DNA of 64,000 bases from CAWJPY01 sp963844865 (GCA_963844865.1 CAWJPY010000005.1:1-64000), one strand, 5' to 3'. Positions 43,441-53,143 are shown, counted from the stretch's first letter. Notes: a model not told the origin generated them from the letters alone. Numbers and translations are program-made.

Positions 43441-44896
43441 TGTCGCACCGCCGCTCCTGCTCCCCTCGGCTGGCACAACGGCGCGCGGCCGGGGTCAGCG
43501 CCAGCGCCGCCAGGATCGCGAGCAGCGCCGCCAGCTGCACGTGGTGCCGGCCGCCGCTCTCGGTGATGCTGAAGAGCCCGAGCTGCAGCACCATCGGCAG
43601 GGCCAGCAGGGCGAGGGTCGGCGCCGCCAGCCTGTTGCGCCACGCCCACGCTCCCACCACCGCCAGACCCAGGATCGCGACCCAGAAGGCGTTGCTCGTG
43701 CCCTTCGCCAGCGCGTAGCGCACATCTCGGATGCCCAGGCCCTCCTTCACGGCCCAGTACGCGCCGTCGGCGTCGTCTCCCAGGTAGAGGACCTGCTTGC
43801 GGGGCACCAGGCGGAGGAAGGCCCCGGGGTTGGCGCGGATCCAGGACAGGGCCCAACCCCGCGCGGCGCGGTCGTAGGCGACCTCGTGCGCCTCGGCCCA
43901 GTCCGGCCGCACGGGGATGTAGCCCCCCGTCGCCCGCGGGTTGTTGCCGACCCACAACGAGTGCCCCCCGTTGGCAGACACCGCGACGAGCTCCCCCGAC
44001 ACCAGGTAGTTGCGGACGGTCCACGGCAGTACCGCCAGCCCAGCCGCGACCACAACCACGACGAGCCGCACCAGCGCCGCCATCCTCGGCCCACCGCGGA
44101 GCCACTCGAAAGCTGCGAGGACCGGCAACAGCAGGGCCGCATGGGGTTGGGTGAGCACCATGGCCCCGAGCAGGAGCCCCGCCCCCGCCGACCAGGCCAC
44201 GCTCCACCGTGCCGGTGCAGCGGCGGACTGCAGCGTCAGCAGCAGCACCGTCGGCAGGAGGGCGAAGACCAGGAGCTCCTTGCTCGCGAATCCCGCCAGC
44301 ATGATCAGGTTGGGCCACACCGCGAGCAGGACCACGCTCACGCGGGCGGCATCGTCCCCGACCAACCTCCGAGCGAGGAGGTAGGAGGCTGGCAGGGCCA
44401 CCGCGAACAGCAGCAGGTTGAACGCCAGGGGCACCAGCGGGTGGTCCCCGAGCGCCGCAATGAGGGGCGCCATCGCGAGGGAAATGCCCGGCGGCAGGTA
44501 GAGGCAGTCGTGGCCCAGCCAGAAGCGGCCCCGTTCAATCAGATTGACGGCGAGGGTCAGGTAGGCGAGGTGGTCCGAAGCGGGGATCGGCGGGACAACC
44601 ACCGCCCAGACCAGTCGCAGGACGGACCCCACCGCGATCCACAGCAGGACCCAGCAGCGGGCCCGCACGCGGCCGAGGGGTCCCATGACCCGGGTTGCGA
44701 GGTCCGCCAGGCGGCGGTGGCGGGACGCCGCGAGCAGCACACCGGCCGCGGCCAGCCCCGCGATGAGCGCCGCCGTCCGAGTCTCCATGCCTACGGCGCG
44801 TTCCAGGCCCAGGAGCACGGTACAGAACACGCCATACACACCGACGGCGCACGTGACGAGCGCGAGGGCGGCGCCGGGACGCGCCCGGGTGACCAT
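43415..44896 (-). CDS. GT39-like membrane glycosyltransferase
   Basis: A 493-residue protein with about ten membrane helices. The first extracytoplasmic loop has VVPPIPASDHLAYLTLAVNLIERGRFW, with the Asp position typical of GT-C dolichyl- or undecaprenyl-phosphate-sugar-dependent enzymes. The C-terminal half carries WTVRNYLVSGELVAVSANGGHSLWVGNNPRATGGY, a conserved pattern of the ArnT/PMT-like group. Acceptor and sugar are not known. It is divergent from psd. ATG 44896 is used; ATG 44911 is possible. Confidence 0.78.
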   Translation of the reverse strand: MVTRARPGAALALVTCAVGVYGVFCTVLLGLERAVGMETRTAALIAGLAAAGVLLAASRHRRLADLATRVMGPLGRVRARCWVLLWIAVGSVLRLVWAVVVPPIPASDHLAYLTLAVNLIERGRFWLGHDCLYLPPGISLAMAPLIAALGDHPLVPLAFNLLLFAVALPASYLLARRLVGDDAARVSVVLLAVWPNLIMLAGFASKELLVFALLPTVLLLTLQSAAAPARWSVAWSAGAGLLLGAMVLTQPHAALLLPVLAAFEWLRGGPRMAALVRLVVVVVAAGLAVLPWTVRNYLVSGELVAVSANGGHSLWVGNNPRATGGYIPVRPDWAEAHEVAYDRAARGWALSWIRANPGAFLRLVPRKQVLYLGDDADGAYWAVKEGLGIRDVRYALAKGTSNAFWVAILGLAVVGAWAWRNRLAAPTLALLALPMVLQLGLFSITESGGRHHVQLAALLAILAALALTPAARRCASRGEQERRCDNARHGVAG

Positions 44897-44967
44897 GGGG
44901 CCACTGTACACGCGCCTCGCGGTCCCTGATGACGGACCGCCCCGGGGTTAGCTATGCTGCGGTGGAC

Positions 44968-45864
44968 ATGACGCTCGCCGAGGGTTCGACCATCCAGATC
45001 TGGAACCGCACGCGCGGCCGGGTGGAGACCGAGAAGGTGTACGGGGACCTTTGGATGAGGCTCCTGTACGGCAATCACGCGGGGGCACTCCTCGCGCACG
45101 GGATCCTGTCCCGCCGGCTCCTGAGCGCACTCGTGGGCGCCCTCCAGTCCACCCGCTGGAGCACGCGGCGTATCGGTCCCTTCATCAGGGACTTCTCCAT
45201 TCCCGTGGAGGAGTTCGAGGCCCGCGAATGGTCCTCGTTCAACGACTTCTTCATCCGGCGCTTCCGGCCCGGAGCGCGTCCTTTCGCGACGGACCCGGCT
45301 GCGCTGCCCGCCTTCGCGGAAGCCAGGTACCTCGCCTACGAGCGGGTCCATCCCGACCTCAGCTTCCCCGTCAAGGGCCGCTTCCTCACACCACGGGCGA
45401 TCGTTGACGGCGGAGAGGCCGCGCCCTTCACTGAGGGGCCGCTCCTGCTGGCGCGCCTGGCGCCGGTGGACTACCACCGCTTCCACTTCCCCGACCACGG
45501 CCGCATCTCGGCGCAGCATCGAATCGGCGGACGCCTGCACTCGGTGAGTCCCCTTGCGCTGCGTCGACGGCCGGACATCCTGGCGACCAACGAGCGCCAC
45601 GTGACCGTCATGACGACCCACCACCTCGGGCAGCTCGCCATGGTCGAGGTGGGGGCGATGAACGTGGGACGGATCGTCCAGACGCACACCGGGTCGGACT
45701 TCGCGCGGGGCGACGAGAAGGGTTACTTCTGCTTCGGCGCCTCCACCGTCCTGCTCTTCGGCGAGGCGGGACGCTGGCGACCCTCGGCGGATCTCCTCGA
45801 GCAAACGGCCCTCGGACGAGAGACACTGGTCCGCCTCGGTGAAGAAGTGGCCCGGGCCGTCTGA
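44968..45864 (+). CDS. psd: Phosphatidylserine decarboxylase proenzyme with GAS cleavage site
   Basis: A 298-residue proenzyme that makes phosphatidylethanolamine. VYGDLW, SFNDFFIRRFRPGARP, LARLAPVDYHRFHFP (catalytic His region) and MVEVGAMNVGRI are typical. Self-cleavage normally occurs at GS in LGST/GGST; here the segment reads CFGASTVLLF, so the pyruvoyl Ser259 is preceded by Ala258. The predicted alpha chain is 40 residues. ATG 44968 is chosen over ATG 44929 because TATGCT at 44953-44958 could be a -10 box and family members start here. Confidence 0.88.
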   Translation: MTLAEGSTIQIWNRTRGRVETEKVYGDLWMRLLYGNHAGALLAHGILSRRLLSALVGALQSTRWSTRRIGPFIRDFSIPVEEFEAREWSSFNDFFIRRFRPGARPFATDPAALPAFAEARYLAYERVHPDLSFPVKGRFLTPRAIVDGGEAAPFTEGPLLLARLAPVDYHRFHFPDHGRISAQHRIGGRLHSVSPLALRRRPDILATNERHVTVMTTHHLGQLAMVEVGAMNVGRIVQTHTGSDFARGDEKGYFCFGASTVLLFGEAGRWRPSADLLEQTALGRETLVRLGEEVARAV

Positions 45865-46064
45865 CTCCGAGCAGCGTCCAGGTCCGCGTCGGCACTTCGC
45901 CCGGCGCGGGGCGCCGCTCCGCGGCGTGCGGCCTCAGCGGCGGCGGCGAGATCGAGCCGCCGTTATCGCTCCCGGTCTGGAAGCTGTCGGCGGTGCGAAT
46001 CCCGGGGGGGAAATCGAGGAGAAAGGCGCGTGGCATCCACCCCGCGCTTCGGGTCGGCCAGAGG

Positions 46065-46205
46065 CGGTGCCAGGCCCGGATTCGATGCACGGCGCGCCGT
46101 CAAAGTCGGTGCCTGGCACAGTCAAGAGCGGACCGAAAACCTCGTTCGCCTCATCTTCACCGGTGCCTGGCATCGCCTCTGGCTCACCCGGAGCGAGAGA
46201 GACTG
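46065..46205. repeat. Paired GGTGCCTGGCAC repeat, locus 2
   Basis: GGTGCCTGGCAC at 46108-46119 and GGTGCCTGGCAT at 46162-46173 are 54 bases apart, with GTTCGCCTCATC before the second core and CTCTGGCTCACCCGGAGCGAGAG after it; both flanks have close relatives at 56768-56850. A third, partial core (GGTGCCAGGC) is at 46066. The element overlaps the 3' end of the kinase gene on the opposite strand. The gap 45865-46121 contains no other recognisable feature. Confidence 0.75.
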
Positions 46206-47222
46206 CCGCCCTGGAGGCGTATCCGAGTCGTGGTTCAGCATCGTCCGGTAGGTGCTCAGCAGCAGAGCGAGGGCGAGCACCGCCGCCACCACGACCGCGA
46301 TGATCACTACCAGGCCCCAGACGGAGCGCGGTGGCGGGGCGGGCGCCTGCCAGCGCCGCGGCACCCCGACTGTGCGTGCGTCCTCGAGAGCCGACCCTAC
46401 CTCGCGGGCGGTCTGGTAGCGATCCTCCGGCCTCTTGGTGAGACACCTTCGGACGATGCCGTCGAACAGCGGAGGAACCCGGCTGCTGTTCTGCGACGGG
46501 GGCGGTGGGTCCTCGGAGAGCACCGCCGAGATGGTGTCCGCGACGCTCACCCGGCGGAACGGGCGCAGCCCGGTGAGCATCTCGTACAGCACGACCCCCA
46601 GGGCGAAGATGTCCGCCCGCCCATCCACCGGCTCGCCGCGAATCTGCTCTGGCGCCATGTAGCCGATCGTCCCCAGGGCGAGGCCCGGAGAGGTGGGCGG
46701 CAGCGCGTCTGCGGCGGCGACGCGTCCGCCGCCCCCGGCCGGATCCACGAGCTTGGCGAGGCCGAAGTCGAGGACCTTCACCCGCTCGTCCGTGGTCACG
46801 AAGACGTTCTCGGGCTTGAGATCGCGGTGGACGATGCCGTGCTCATGGGCGGCCTCGAGGGCGCCGGCGATCTGTGCCGCGTAGTCCGCCGCCATGCCCG
46901 AGGTGAGGGCGCGACTGTCGATCATCTCCCGGAGGGATCGACCGCGGAGCAGCTCCGTGACGATGAAGGGCCGCCCCTGGTGGCTGCCCACCTCGTACAC
47001 CCTCAGCACGTTGGGGTGGTCGAGGGAGGCGGCGGCGCGAGCCTCGCGCTCGAACCGGACGAGGCGCTCGGCGTCCACCGCGACCTCTCCCCGCACCACC
47101 TTGACGGCCACCTCACGGTCACCCCGCCGGTCCCGGGCGCGATACACCACGCCCATCGCTCCCTCGCCGAGCTTGTCCACGAGCAGGTAGCTCCCGACCT
47201 GTTGTCCGGTGAGGTCAGCCAT
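46122..47222 (-). CDS. Transmembrane Ser/Thr protein kinase (PknB-like, no sensor domain)
   Basis: A 366-residue protein. The kinase domain covers ~10-270: GEGAMGVVYRA, Lys in VAVKVV, VHRDLKPENVF, VLDFGLAKL and GYMAPEQIRG. One membrane helix (about 305-328, LVVIIAVVVAAVLALALLL) follows. Only ~40 residues remain outside, and the last ~30 are encoded by a dispersed repeat, so the original external tail was probably replaced or shortened. It lies on the same strand downstream of ileS and yidD. Confidence 0.9.
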   Translation of the reverse strand: MADLTGQQVGSYLLVDKLGEGAMGVVYRARDRRGDREVAVKVVRGEVAVDAERLVRFEREARAAASLDHPNVLRVYEVGSHQGRPFIVTELLRGRSLREMIDSRALTSGMAADYAAQIAGALEAAHEHGIVHRDLKPENVFVTTDERVKVLDFGLAKLVDPAGGGGRVAAADALPPTSPGLALGTIGYMAPEQIRGEPVDGRADIFALGVVLYEMLTGLRPFRRVSVADTISAVLSEDPPPPSQNSSRVPPLFDGIVRRCLTKRPEDRYQTAREVGSALEDARTVGVPRRWQAPAPPPRSVWGLVVIIAVVVAAVLALALLLSTYRTMLNHDSDTPPGRQSLSLRVSQRRCQAPVKMRRTRFSVRS

Positions 47223-47296
47223 CGGTCAGACACTCTGGGGGGATTCTACCCCAGGGCGGGCCGTGCCCGGGCCGGCCGACGAGACGGCACCCATAC

Positions 47297-47536
47297 TCAG
47301 CGGTCACCCTTGCCCGGCCGCGGCGGCGGCACCGGATCGTGACCGCCGCGACAGAGGGGCTGGCAGCGCGCCAGGCGCTTGAGGGCCAGCCACACGCCGT
47401 GCCATCCATGCACCTCGATGGCCTCGATGGCGTACTCCGAGCAGGTGGGAGTGAACCGGCAGGCCGGGGGCAGCCAGGGCGAGATGAACCGCTTGTAGAA
47501 GCGCAGCGGAGCGGTGGCGAGGCGGCGCAGGTCCAC
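47297..47536 (-). CDS. yidD: YidD membrane-insertion efficiency factor
   Basis: A 79-residue protein with LRFYKRFISPWLPPACRFTPTCSEYAIEAIEVHGWHGVWLALKRLARCQPLCRGGHDPVP, the full YidD signature with its conserved cysteines and an amphipathic helix at the start. YidD assists membrane protein insertion together with YidC. GTG 47536 was chosen because it lies 7 bases after the ileS stop and gives the usual length; ATG 47593 would overlap ileS and lacks a ribosome-binding site. Confidence 0.9.
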   Translation of the reverse strand: MDLRRLATAPLRFYKRFISPWLPPACRFTPTCSEYAIEAIEVHGWHGVWLALKRLARCQPLCRGGHDPVPPPRPGKGDR

Positions 47537-47543
47537 GAGACCG

Positions 47544-50386
47544 TCAGGGCAGGCCCAGCACCGCGGCATCGCGATCGGAGAGCATCCCTCCATCGGACCG
47601 GCGCTTCACCGTCCCGTCCCGCTTCCACGAGCGCTCGCAGCGCGGCTCCGAACGCAGGTCCACGATCCGGACGGAAGGCTCGTCGGCGAGGGAGACGGCG
47701 AACCGGCTGACTCCGCAGAGATCGGCCAGCTCCTCCTGGAAGGGCTCCAGCCGAGCCAGCTCCTCGTCCGGCAGCTCGACCTCGACCCCGGCGTCCAGGG
47801 GGTTGGTGAGGCCGCTCTCCCTGGCCTCCTCGAGCTTCTTGAGGACTGCGCTGCGCAGGCTCATGACGGCGTCCCACCCGGGATCGACCGGCCACCTTGG
47901 AGGCTCCGGCAGCGTCTCCAGGTGGATCGACGCGGAGGACGCCTCCTCCAACCGCCGCAGCTCCAGCCAGGCCTCCTCGGCGGTGTGGACCAGGATCGGG
48001 GCCACCAGGCGGATGACGGCGTCCGCGATGTCGTACATCACGGTCTGGGTGCGCCGGCGACGCGGACCCTCCGGGGCGTCGCAGTACAGGCGGTCCTTGG
48101 CCGCCGCCAGGTAGACCGCGCTCATGCTGTCGTTGCAGAAGTCGAAGATGGCGTCCGTCGCCCTCTTGAACTGGTAGTCCGTGTACCCCTGGCGCACGGT
48201 GGCCACCAGTCGCGCCAGCTCCTGCATGGCCCAGCCGTCGATGCTGGTGCGGTCGCCCTCGGTAAGCTCATAGCGGTCCGCACCGGGGTCGAAGTCGGCC
48301 AGGTTGCCGAGCATGAAACGAATGGTGTTCCGGATCTTGCGATAGGTCTCGCTGGCGACCTTGAAGAATGCCCAGTCCACCTTCACGTCCAGGGAGTAGT
48401 TGAGCCCCGCCACCCACAGCCGACAGACGTCGGCGCCGTGCTGTCTTGAGGAGGTCCTCCACCTCGATGGCGTTGCCCAGGCTCTTGGACATCTTCTGGC
48501 CCTCGGCGGTGAGGGTGAAGCCATGGGTCACCACGGTTCGGAACGGGGACCGGCCAGTGGCGCCGAGGGCCGGCAGCAGTGACAGCTGGAACCAGCCGCG
48601 GTGCTGGTCCGAGCCCTCCAGGTAGAGGTCGGCCGGGTAGCCGATGTCACGCTCCCTGAGCACCCCGTTCCACGATGATCCCGACTCGAACCAGACGTCG
48701 AAGATGTCGCAGCCCTTGCCGAGCTTCCCCGAGGGCGCTGTGACCCGCTGAACGCAGCGTCTCCGGCGCCGCGGGGTCCTCCTCGGGGGCGTAGTGGCGG
48801 AGGATCTCCCCCACCTCGGCCCGAAACCAGGCGTCGGAACCCTCCTCGCGCACGAAACGGGCCACGGCCCGCACCGACGCCTCGGTGAGGAGCACGGAAC
48901 CGTCCTGCGCGGCAAAAGCCGGGATGGGCAGGCCCCAGGCTCGCTGGCGGCTGATGCACCAGTCCGGACGCGCCTCCAGCATCCCCCGCATCCGGTTGCG
49001 CCCCCACCCCGGGACGAAGGTGATCCCCGCTTCGGTGGCCCCGAGCGCCCGCTGGCGCAGGCTGGCCCCACCCTCCCCGAAGGGCCGGTCCACCGCCACG
49101 AACCACTGCTCCGTGGCCCTGAAGATGGTGGGGGTCTTGCCCCGCCAGTCGTGGGGGTAGCTGTGGGTGATCCGCTCCTGGCGGTACAGGTGGCCCGAGC
49201 TCGTCAGCTCGGCGACGATGAGGCCGTTGGCCCGCCACACGTCGACGCCGCGCAGCCACGCCGGCACGCTGTCGTCGAAGGTGCCGTCCTCCCGCACGGG
49301 GCAGTAGATGTCGAGACCCTCGCTGATGCCGGTCTCGTAGTCCTCCAGGCCGTGCCCGGGAGCGGTGTGGACGAGACCGGTGCCGTCCTCCAGGTTGACG
49401 TGGTCGGCCGCCACCACCGGCGACACCCGGTCGGCGAAGGGGTGACGGTAGCGCACCTGACGGCCCGCGAGCTCGGCGCCCCGGCAGCGGCCGAGCAGCT
49501 CCTCCTCGCCGCCCAGCACCCGGTGGCGCAGGCTTTCGGCCAGCAGCACCAGCCGGTCCTCGCCGTGGTGGTGGATCCGCACCAGGGCGTACTCCGCGCC
49601 CGGGGCCACGGCCACGGCGAGGTTCGCGGGCAACGTCCACGGCGTCGTGGTCCAGATCATCAGGTCCACCCGTGCGCCGGCCGGGGCGTGCAGGTCGCCG
49701 GGCAGGCCCCCCGGGTCCGCCACCTCGAAGAGGACGAAGACGCTGACGTCGTCGCGGTCGTAGTACTCCAGCTCGGCCTCGGCGAGCGCGGTGCGGTTCT
49801 CGATGGACCAGTGGACCGGCTTCAGCGCACGGTAGACCAGCCCCTCGCCCACCAGGGCGGCGAAGACCTCCAACACCGCTCCTTCGTAGGCGGGGTTCAT
49901 GGTCAGATACGGGTGGTCGTAGTCGGCCATGGTGCCCAGACGGATCATCTCCTCCGCCTGCACCCGCTGGAAGTGCTCTGCATAGGCACGGCAACGGCTC
50001 CGGATCTCGATCGTGTCGAGACGCGCGGCCTCGTCTCCGAGCTCCTTCATCACCTTGTGCTCGATGGGCAGCCCGTGGCAGTCCCAACCGGGCACGAAGC
50101 GGACCTCGTGGCCGGCCATGAGGCGGCTGCGCACCACCATGTCCTTGAGGATCTTGTTGGTGAGGTGGCCCATGTGGATGGTGCCGTTGGCATAGGGTGG
50201 GCCGTCGTGAAAGACGAACGCCCCCGCAGGGTGCGGTTGCTCCTGCGCCCGCTCGTACACCCGCATGCGGGACCACCGCTCCTGCAGCGCCGGCTCCTTG
50301 CGCACCAGTCCCGCGCGCATGCTGAAGTTGGTCTGCGGCAGCTTCAGTGTATGTCGGTAGCGATCTTTTGACGTGTCCTTGGCCAT
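47544..50386 (-). CDS. ileS: Isoleucyl-tRNA synthetase, two apparent +1 frameshifts
   Basis: A class I synthetase charging tRNA(Ile). The first part (from ATG 50386) carries the HIGH motif as GTIHMGHL, the editing domain (IWTTTPWTLPANLAV) and WCISRQRAWGLPIP. Near 48751 the frame shifts by one base; the next frame gives DIFDVWFESGSSWNGVL and KMSKSLGN. Near 48444 it shifts again, into HGADVCRLWVAGLNYSLDVK and the anticodon-binding region. Removing one base at each site (for example the T of CTGTCTTG at 48444) restores one long protein of about 946 residues. Both look like read or assembly errors rather than decay. The C-terminal zinc ribbon is degenerate: RCERSW keeps one Cys, and the second pair is SDRD. 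yidD follows in the same operon. Confidence 0.9.
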
Positions 50387-50744
50387 GTCGTGAGGCTCCA
50401 GCAAAGTGGACCGCCGAGCGGCGATCCGCCGTATTCTAACCTTTCTCGTCATTCCCACGTTCTGCCGCTCTTCCCCGGCCGCGTCCGCGCCCGCCTCCGC
50501 GTCCGTTCCCCGTCGTCATCCGGCTCCCCCACCGCGTCCCATGGCACGTCGCAGCTCGGGTACGGGCACGGGTGCCACCTGCTCCGCAGAAGCGTGCGTC
50601 TCCTGCCGCGACCTCCCAGCTTGGCAATGAGACCTGTTATGGAATATCATGATGGTCACGGCTGTCCTCCATGAATGCTGGAAGCACGTCGACTGTCAGG
50701 AGACCGCGCGGCGCGGTACCATCGCGGGGCGGGAGGTGTTCGAG
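50387..50744. other. Divergent intergenic region between ileS and the phosphodiesterase-like gene
   Basis: About 360 bases without a recognisable gene, C-rich in its left part. A good promoter pair lies at 50621-50650 for the rightward gene. No clear ileS promoter or T-box leader was recognised on the minus strand. Confidence 0.4.
50621..50650 (+). promoter_or_regulatory. Probable sigma70 promoter of the Tat phosphodiesterase gene
   Basis: TTGGCA at 50621-50626 and TATCAT at 50645-50650 are separated by 18 bases. Transcription would start near 50657, leaving a leader of about 90 bases before GTG 50745. The surrounding AT-rich patch stands out from the GC-rich background. Confidence 0.5.
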
Positions 50745-52766
50745 GTGGGAAAGGGACAAGACAACACAGGCATCAACCGGAGGGACTTCACCCGTCTGCT
50801 GGCCGCGGGGGCCGCTTCGGGTGCGCTCTCGCTGCCCCAGACCGCGTGCAGCTGGGGCGGATCGGCCACCAACCGCCGTGCCATCGTGCTGGGGCTGGAC
50901 GGTCTGGACCCCACCATCCTGTCGCGACTCATGGCCTCCGGGCGGGCCCCGAACTTCGCCCGCCTGGCCGAGCTCGGCGCCTTCTCCAAGCTCGCCACCA
51001 CCATGCCGGCCCTGAGCCCCGTGGCGTGGTCGAGCTTCATCACCGGGTTGACGCCCGGCGGCCACGGCATCGCCGACTTCGTGACCCGGGACCCCGCGAC
51101 CTACCTGCCCGTCTTCTCCATCTTCGAGAACCGCGACCCGGAGATCACCCTCTCCCTGGGGGATCTGCGCCTGCCCATCAAAGGTGGCGGTCCCCACAAC
51201 CTCCGCAAGGGCACGCCCTTCTGGTCCCATCTCACGGACCGGGGCATCCCCGCCTGGGTGTCCAAGGTGCCCACCAACTACCCCGTGGAGGAGACCGCCA
51301 CCCGCTCCATCGCCGGCATGGGTACTCCCGACCTCACCGACGCCTACGGCGTGTTCAGCTACTACACCTCCGACCCCTTCGAGGACTACCCGGGGCTGTC
51401 CGGCGGGGTGGTCCAGTACGTGGACGTTGTCGACAACGTGGTCCGCGCCCGCCTGCTGGGCCCCACGGACTCCCTGCACGCACCCCGGGAGAAGAGCCGC
51501 GACCCCTGGGCCAACACCACCCAGATCCCCTTCACCGTCTCCCTGGATCCCCGGCGCGACGATGTGGTCCGGATCGACATCCAGGGCCAGACCATCCTCC
51601 TCAACCGGGGCGAGTACTCGCCCTGGGTGAAGGTGCGCTTCGAGCTCCTGCCCCTCGTGGGCACGGTGAGCGGCATCGCGCGCTTCCTCGTCAAGCAGGT
51701 CCGGCCCACCTTCCAGCTCTACGTCACGCCCATCAACATCGATCCCGCGGACCAGGCGGGTCCGGTGACCTACCCGGCCGCGTTCGGGGCCGAGATCGCC
51801 CGCGACATCGGCGCTTTCTGGACCAAAGGGCTCCCCGCTGACACCAAGGCCTTCGACTACCGGGTCCTGAACGACGAGCACTACGTGGGTCAGGCCGAGC
51901 TCATCCTCGACGAGCGCATGAAGCTGTTCGAGCACCAGTGGTCCAGCTTCAAAGAGGGTCTGTTCTTCTTCTACGTCTCCTCCACCGACCAGGACGCCCA
52001 CATGCTGTGGCGCAACATGGACCCCACCCACCCCCTGCACAAGGAGGGCGACCCCCGGTTCGCCGGCTGGATTCCCCACGTGTACGAGCGCATGGACGAG
52101 CTCCTCGGCAAGGTCCTGCCCGCGGTGGACGACAACACCCTGCTCCTGGTCTGCTCCGACCACGGCTTCGCCCAGTTCGGACGCCAGTTCCACCTCAACA
52201 CCTGGCTGCGTGAGCAGGGCTACCTGGTGCTCAAGCAGGAGGCGGCCGGCAAGGACGAGACGTCGGTGATGGACGTGGACTGGTCGCGATCGGTGGCCTA
52301 CGGGATGGGCTTCAACGGCCTCTACGTCAACCTGAAGGGCCGCGAGAAGCAGGGCATCGTGGACCCCGGCAAGGTGGCCGAGCTGACCGCTCGCCTGCGC
52401 CGCGAGCTCGAGCACGTGGTCGATCCCGAGACCGGACGACGGCCGGTGGCCAAGGTCTACTCCCGTGACGACATGTACACGGGACCCATGACGCCCTTGA
52501 TGCCGGAGCTGCTGGTGGGTTACACGCCGGGCTACCGCAACTCCTCCCTGTCCTTCATGGGGGGCACCGGCAAGGTCATCATCGACCTCAACCCCTGGCC
52601 CTGGTCCGGCGACCACTCCATGGCCCGCGACCTGGTGCCCGGGACGCTGATGACGAGCCGCGCCCTGACCGCCGCGGACCCCTCCATCCTGGACCTGCCC
52701 GTCACCATCCTGGACTGGTTCGGCGTGCCCAAGCCGGAGCCCATGGTCGGGCGCACGATCGTCTGA
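50745..52766 (+). CDS. Tat-exported alkaline-phosphatase-superfamily phosphodiesterase
   Basis: A 673-residue protein. The twin-arginine signal NRRDFTRLLAAGAASGALSLPQTAC leads into the type I phosphodiesterase/nucleotide pyrophosphatase fold: metal site IVLGLDGLDPT, nucleophile region ALSPVAWSSFITGLTPGGHGI, STDQDAHMLW and LLVCSDHGF. It probably hydrolyses phosphodiesters or phosphomonoesters in the periplasm; TAC at the cleavage site also allows a lipoprotein. GTG 50745 is chosen because GGGAGG lies eight bases upstream and the Tat motif follows closely. A 70-base copy of its 3' end lies just downstream. Confidence 0.87.
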   Translation: MGKGQDNTGINRRDFTRLLAAGAASGALSLPQTACSWGGSATNRRAIVLGLDGLDPTILSRLMASGRAPNFARLAELGAFSKLATTMPALSPVAWSSFITGLTPGGHGIADFVTRDPATYLPVFSIFENRDPEITLSLGDLRLPIKGGGPHNLRKGTPFWSHLTDRGIPAWVSKVPTNYPVEETATRSIAGMGTPDLTDAYGVFSYYTSDPFEDYPGLSGGVVQYVDVVDNVVRARLLGPTDSLHAPREKSRDPWANTTQIPFTVSLDPRRDDVVRIDIQGQTILLNRGEYSPWVKVRFELLPLVGTVSGIARFLVKQVRPTFQLYVTPINIDPADQAGPVTYPAAFGAEIARDIGAFWTKGLPADTKAFDYRVLNDEHYVGQAELILDERMKLFEHQWSSFKEGLFFFYVSSTDQDAHMLWRNMDPTHPLHKEGDPRFAGWIPHVYERMDELLGKVLPAVDDNTLLLVCSDHGFAQFGRQFHLNTWLREQGYLVLKQEAAGKDETSVMDVDWSRSVAYGMGFNGLYVNLKGREKQGIVDPGKVAELTARLRRELEHVVDPETGRRPVAKVYSRDDMYTGPMTPLMPELLVGYTPGYRNSSLSFMGGTGKVIIDLNPWPWSGDHSMARDLVPGTLMTSRALTAADPSILDLPVTILDWFGVPKPEPMVGRTIV

Positions 52767-52817
52767 CGCGGACGCCCAACGCGTCGGACTGTCCCTCGCG
52801 TTGGATGTGTCCAGAGT

Positions 52818-52990
52818 GGGTGCAGGCACCCTTTCTGGACCTGCCCGTCACCATCCTGGACTGGTTCGGCGTGCCCAAGCCGGAGCCCACGGTCGGGCGC
52901 ACGAGTGGGTGCCAGGCACCCTTTCGGATGAGGCGACGTGGGTACTATCAATTCAAGACGGGGTGCCAGGCACCCTCTCTGGTGCTCCCA
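52818..52990. repeat. GGGTGCCAGGCACCC repeat cluster, locus 3
   Basis: Three cores: GGGTGCAGGCACCC at 52818-52831, and GGGTGCCAGGCACCC at 52907-52921 and 52961-52975. The last two are 54 bases apart, as at the other loci. The stretch between them, read in reverse, contains CGTCGCCTCATC before the core, like locus 2. CTCTCTGGTGCTCCC after 52975 nearly matches the flank at 56835. A gene-derived 70-base duplication lies between the first and second core. The rest of the gap to 53143 shows no gene. Confidence 0.8.
52835..52904 (+). repeat. 70-base duplicate of the 3' end of the upstream phosphodiesterase gene
   Basis: Bases 52835-52904 repeat 52689-52758 with a single difference (C at 52890 against T at 52744), at an offset of 146 bases. 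The copy begins with the codons for LDLPVTILDWFG and ends eight bases before the original stop. It lies exactly between two GGGTGC(C)AGGCACCC cores, so repeat movement and the duplication are probably linked. Confidence 0.9.
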
Positions 52991-53143
52991 AAGCCACTCG
53001 CCACTGCGGCTCGCCCATACCCTCGCTGATCGTCCTCTCCCGGACGCGCAGCGTGCGCCCGTACCCGTTCCGCAGGAACCGCCCCTCAGGCACGCCTCGC
53101 GGCGAGTCGGCCGCAGATCCAGAGTGGCCGTTGCGGAACGGGC

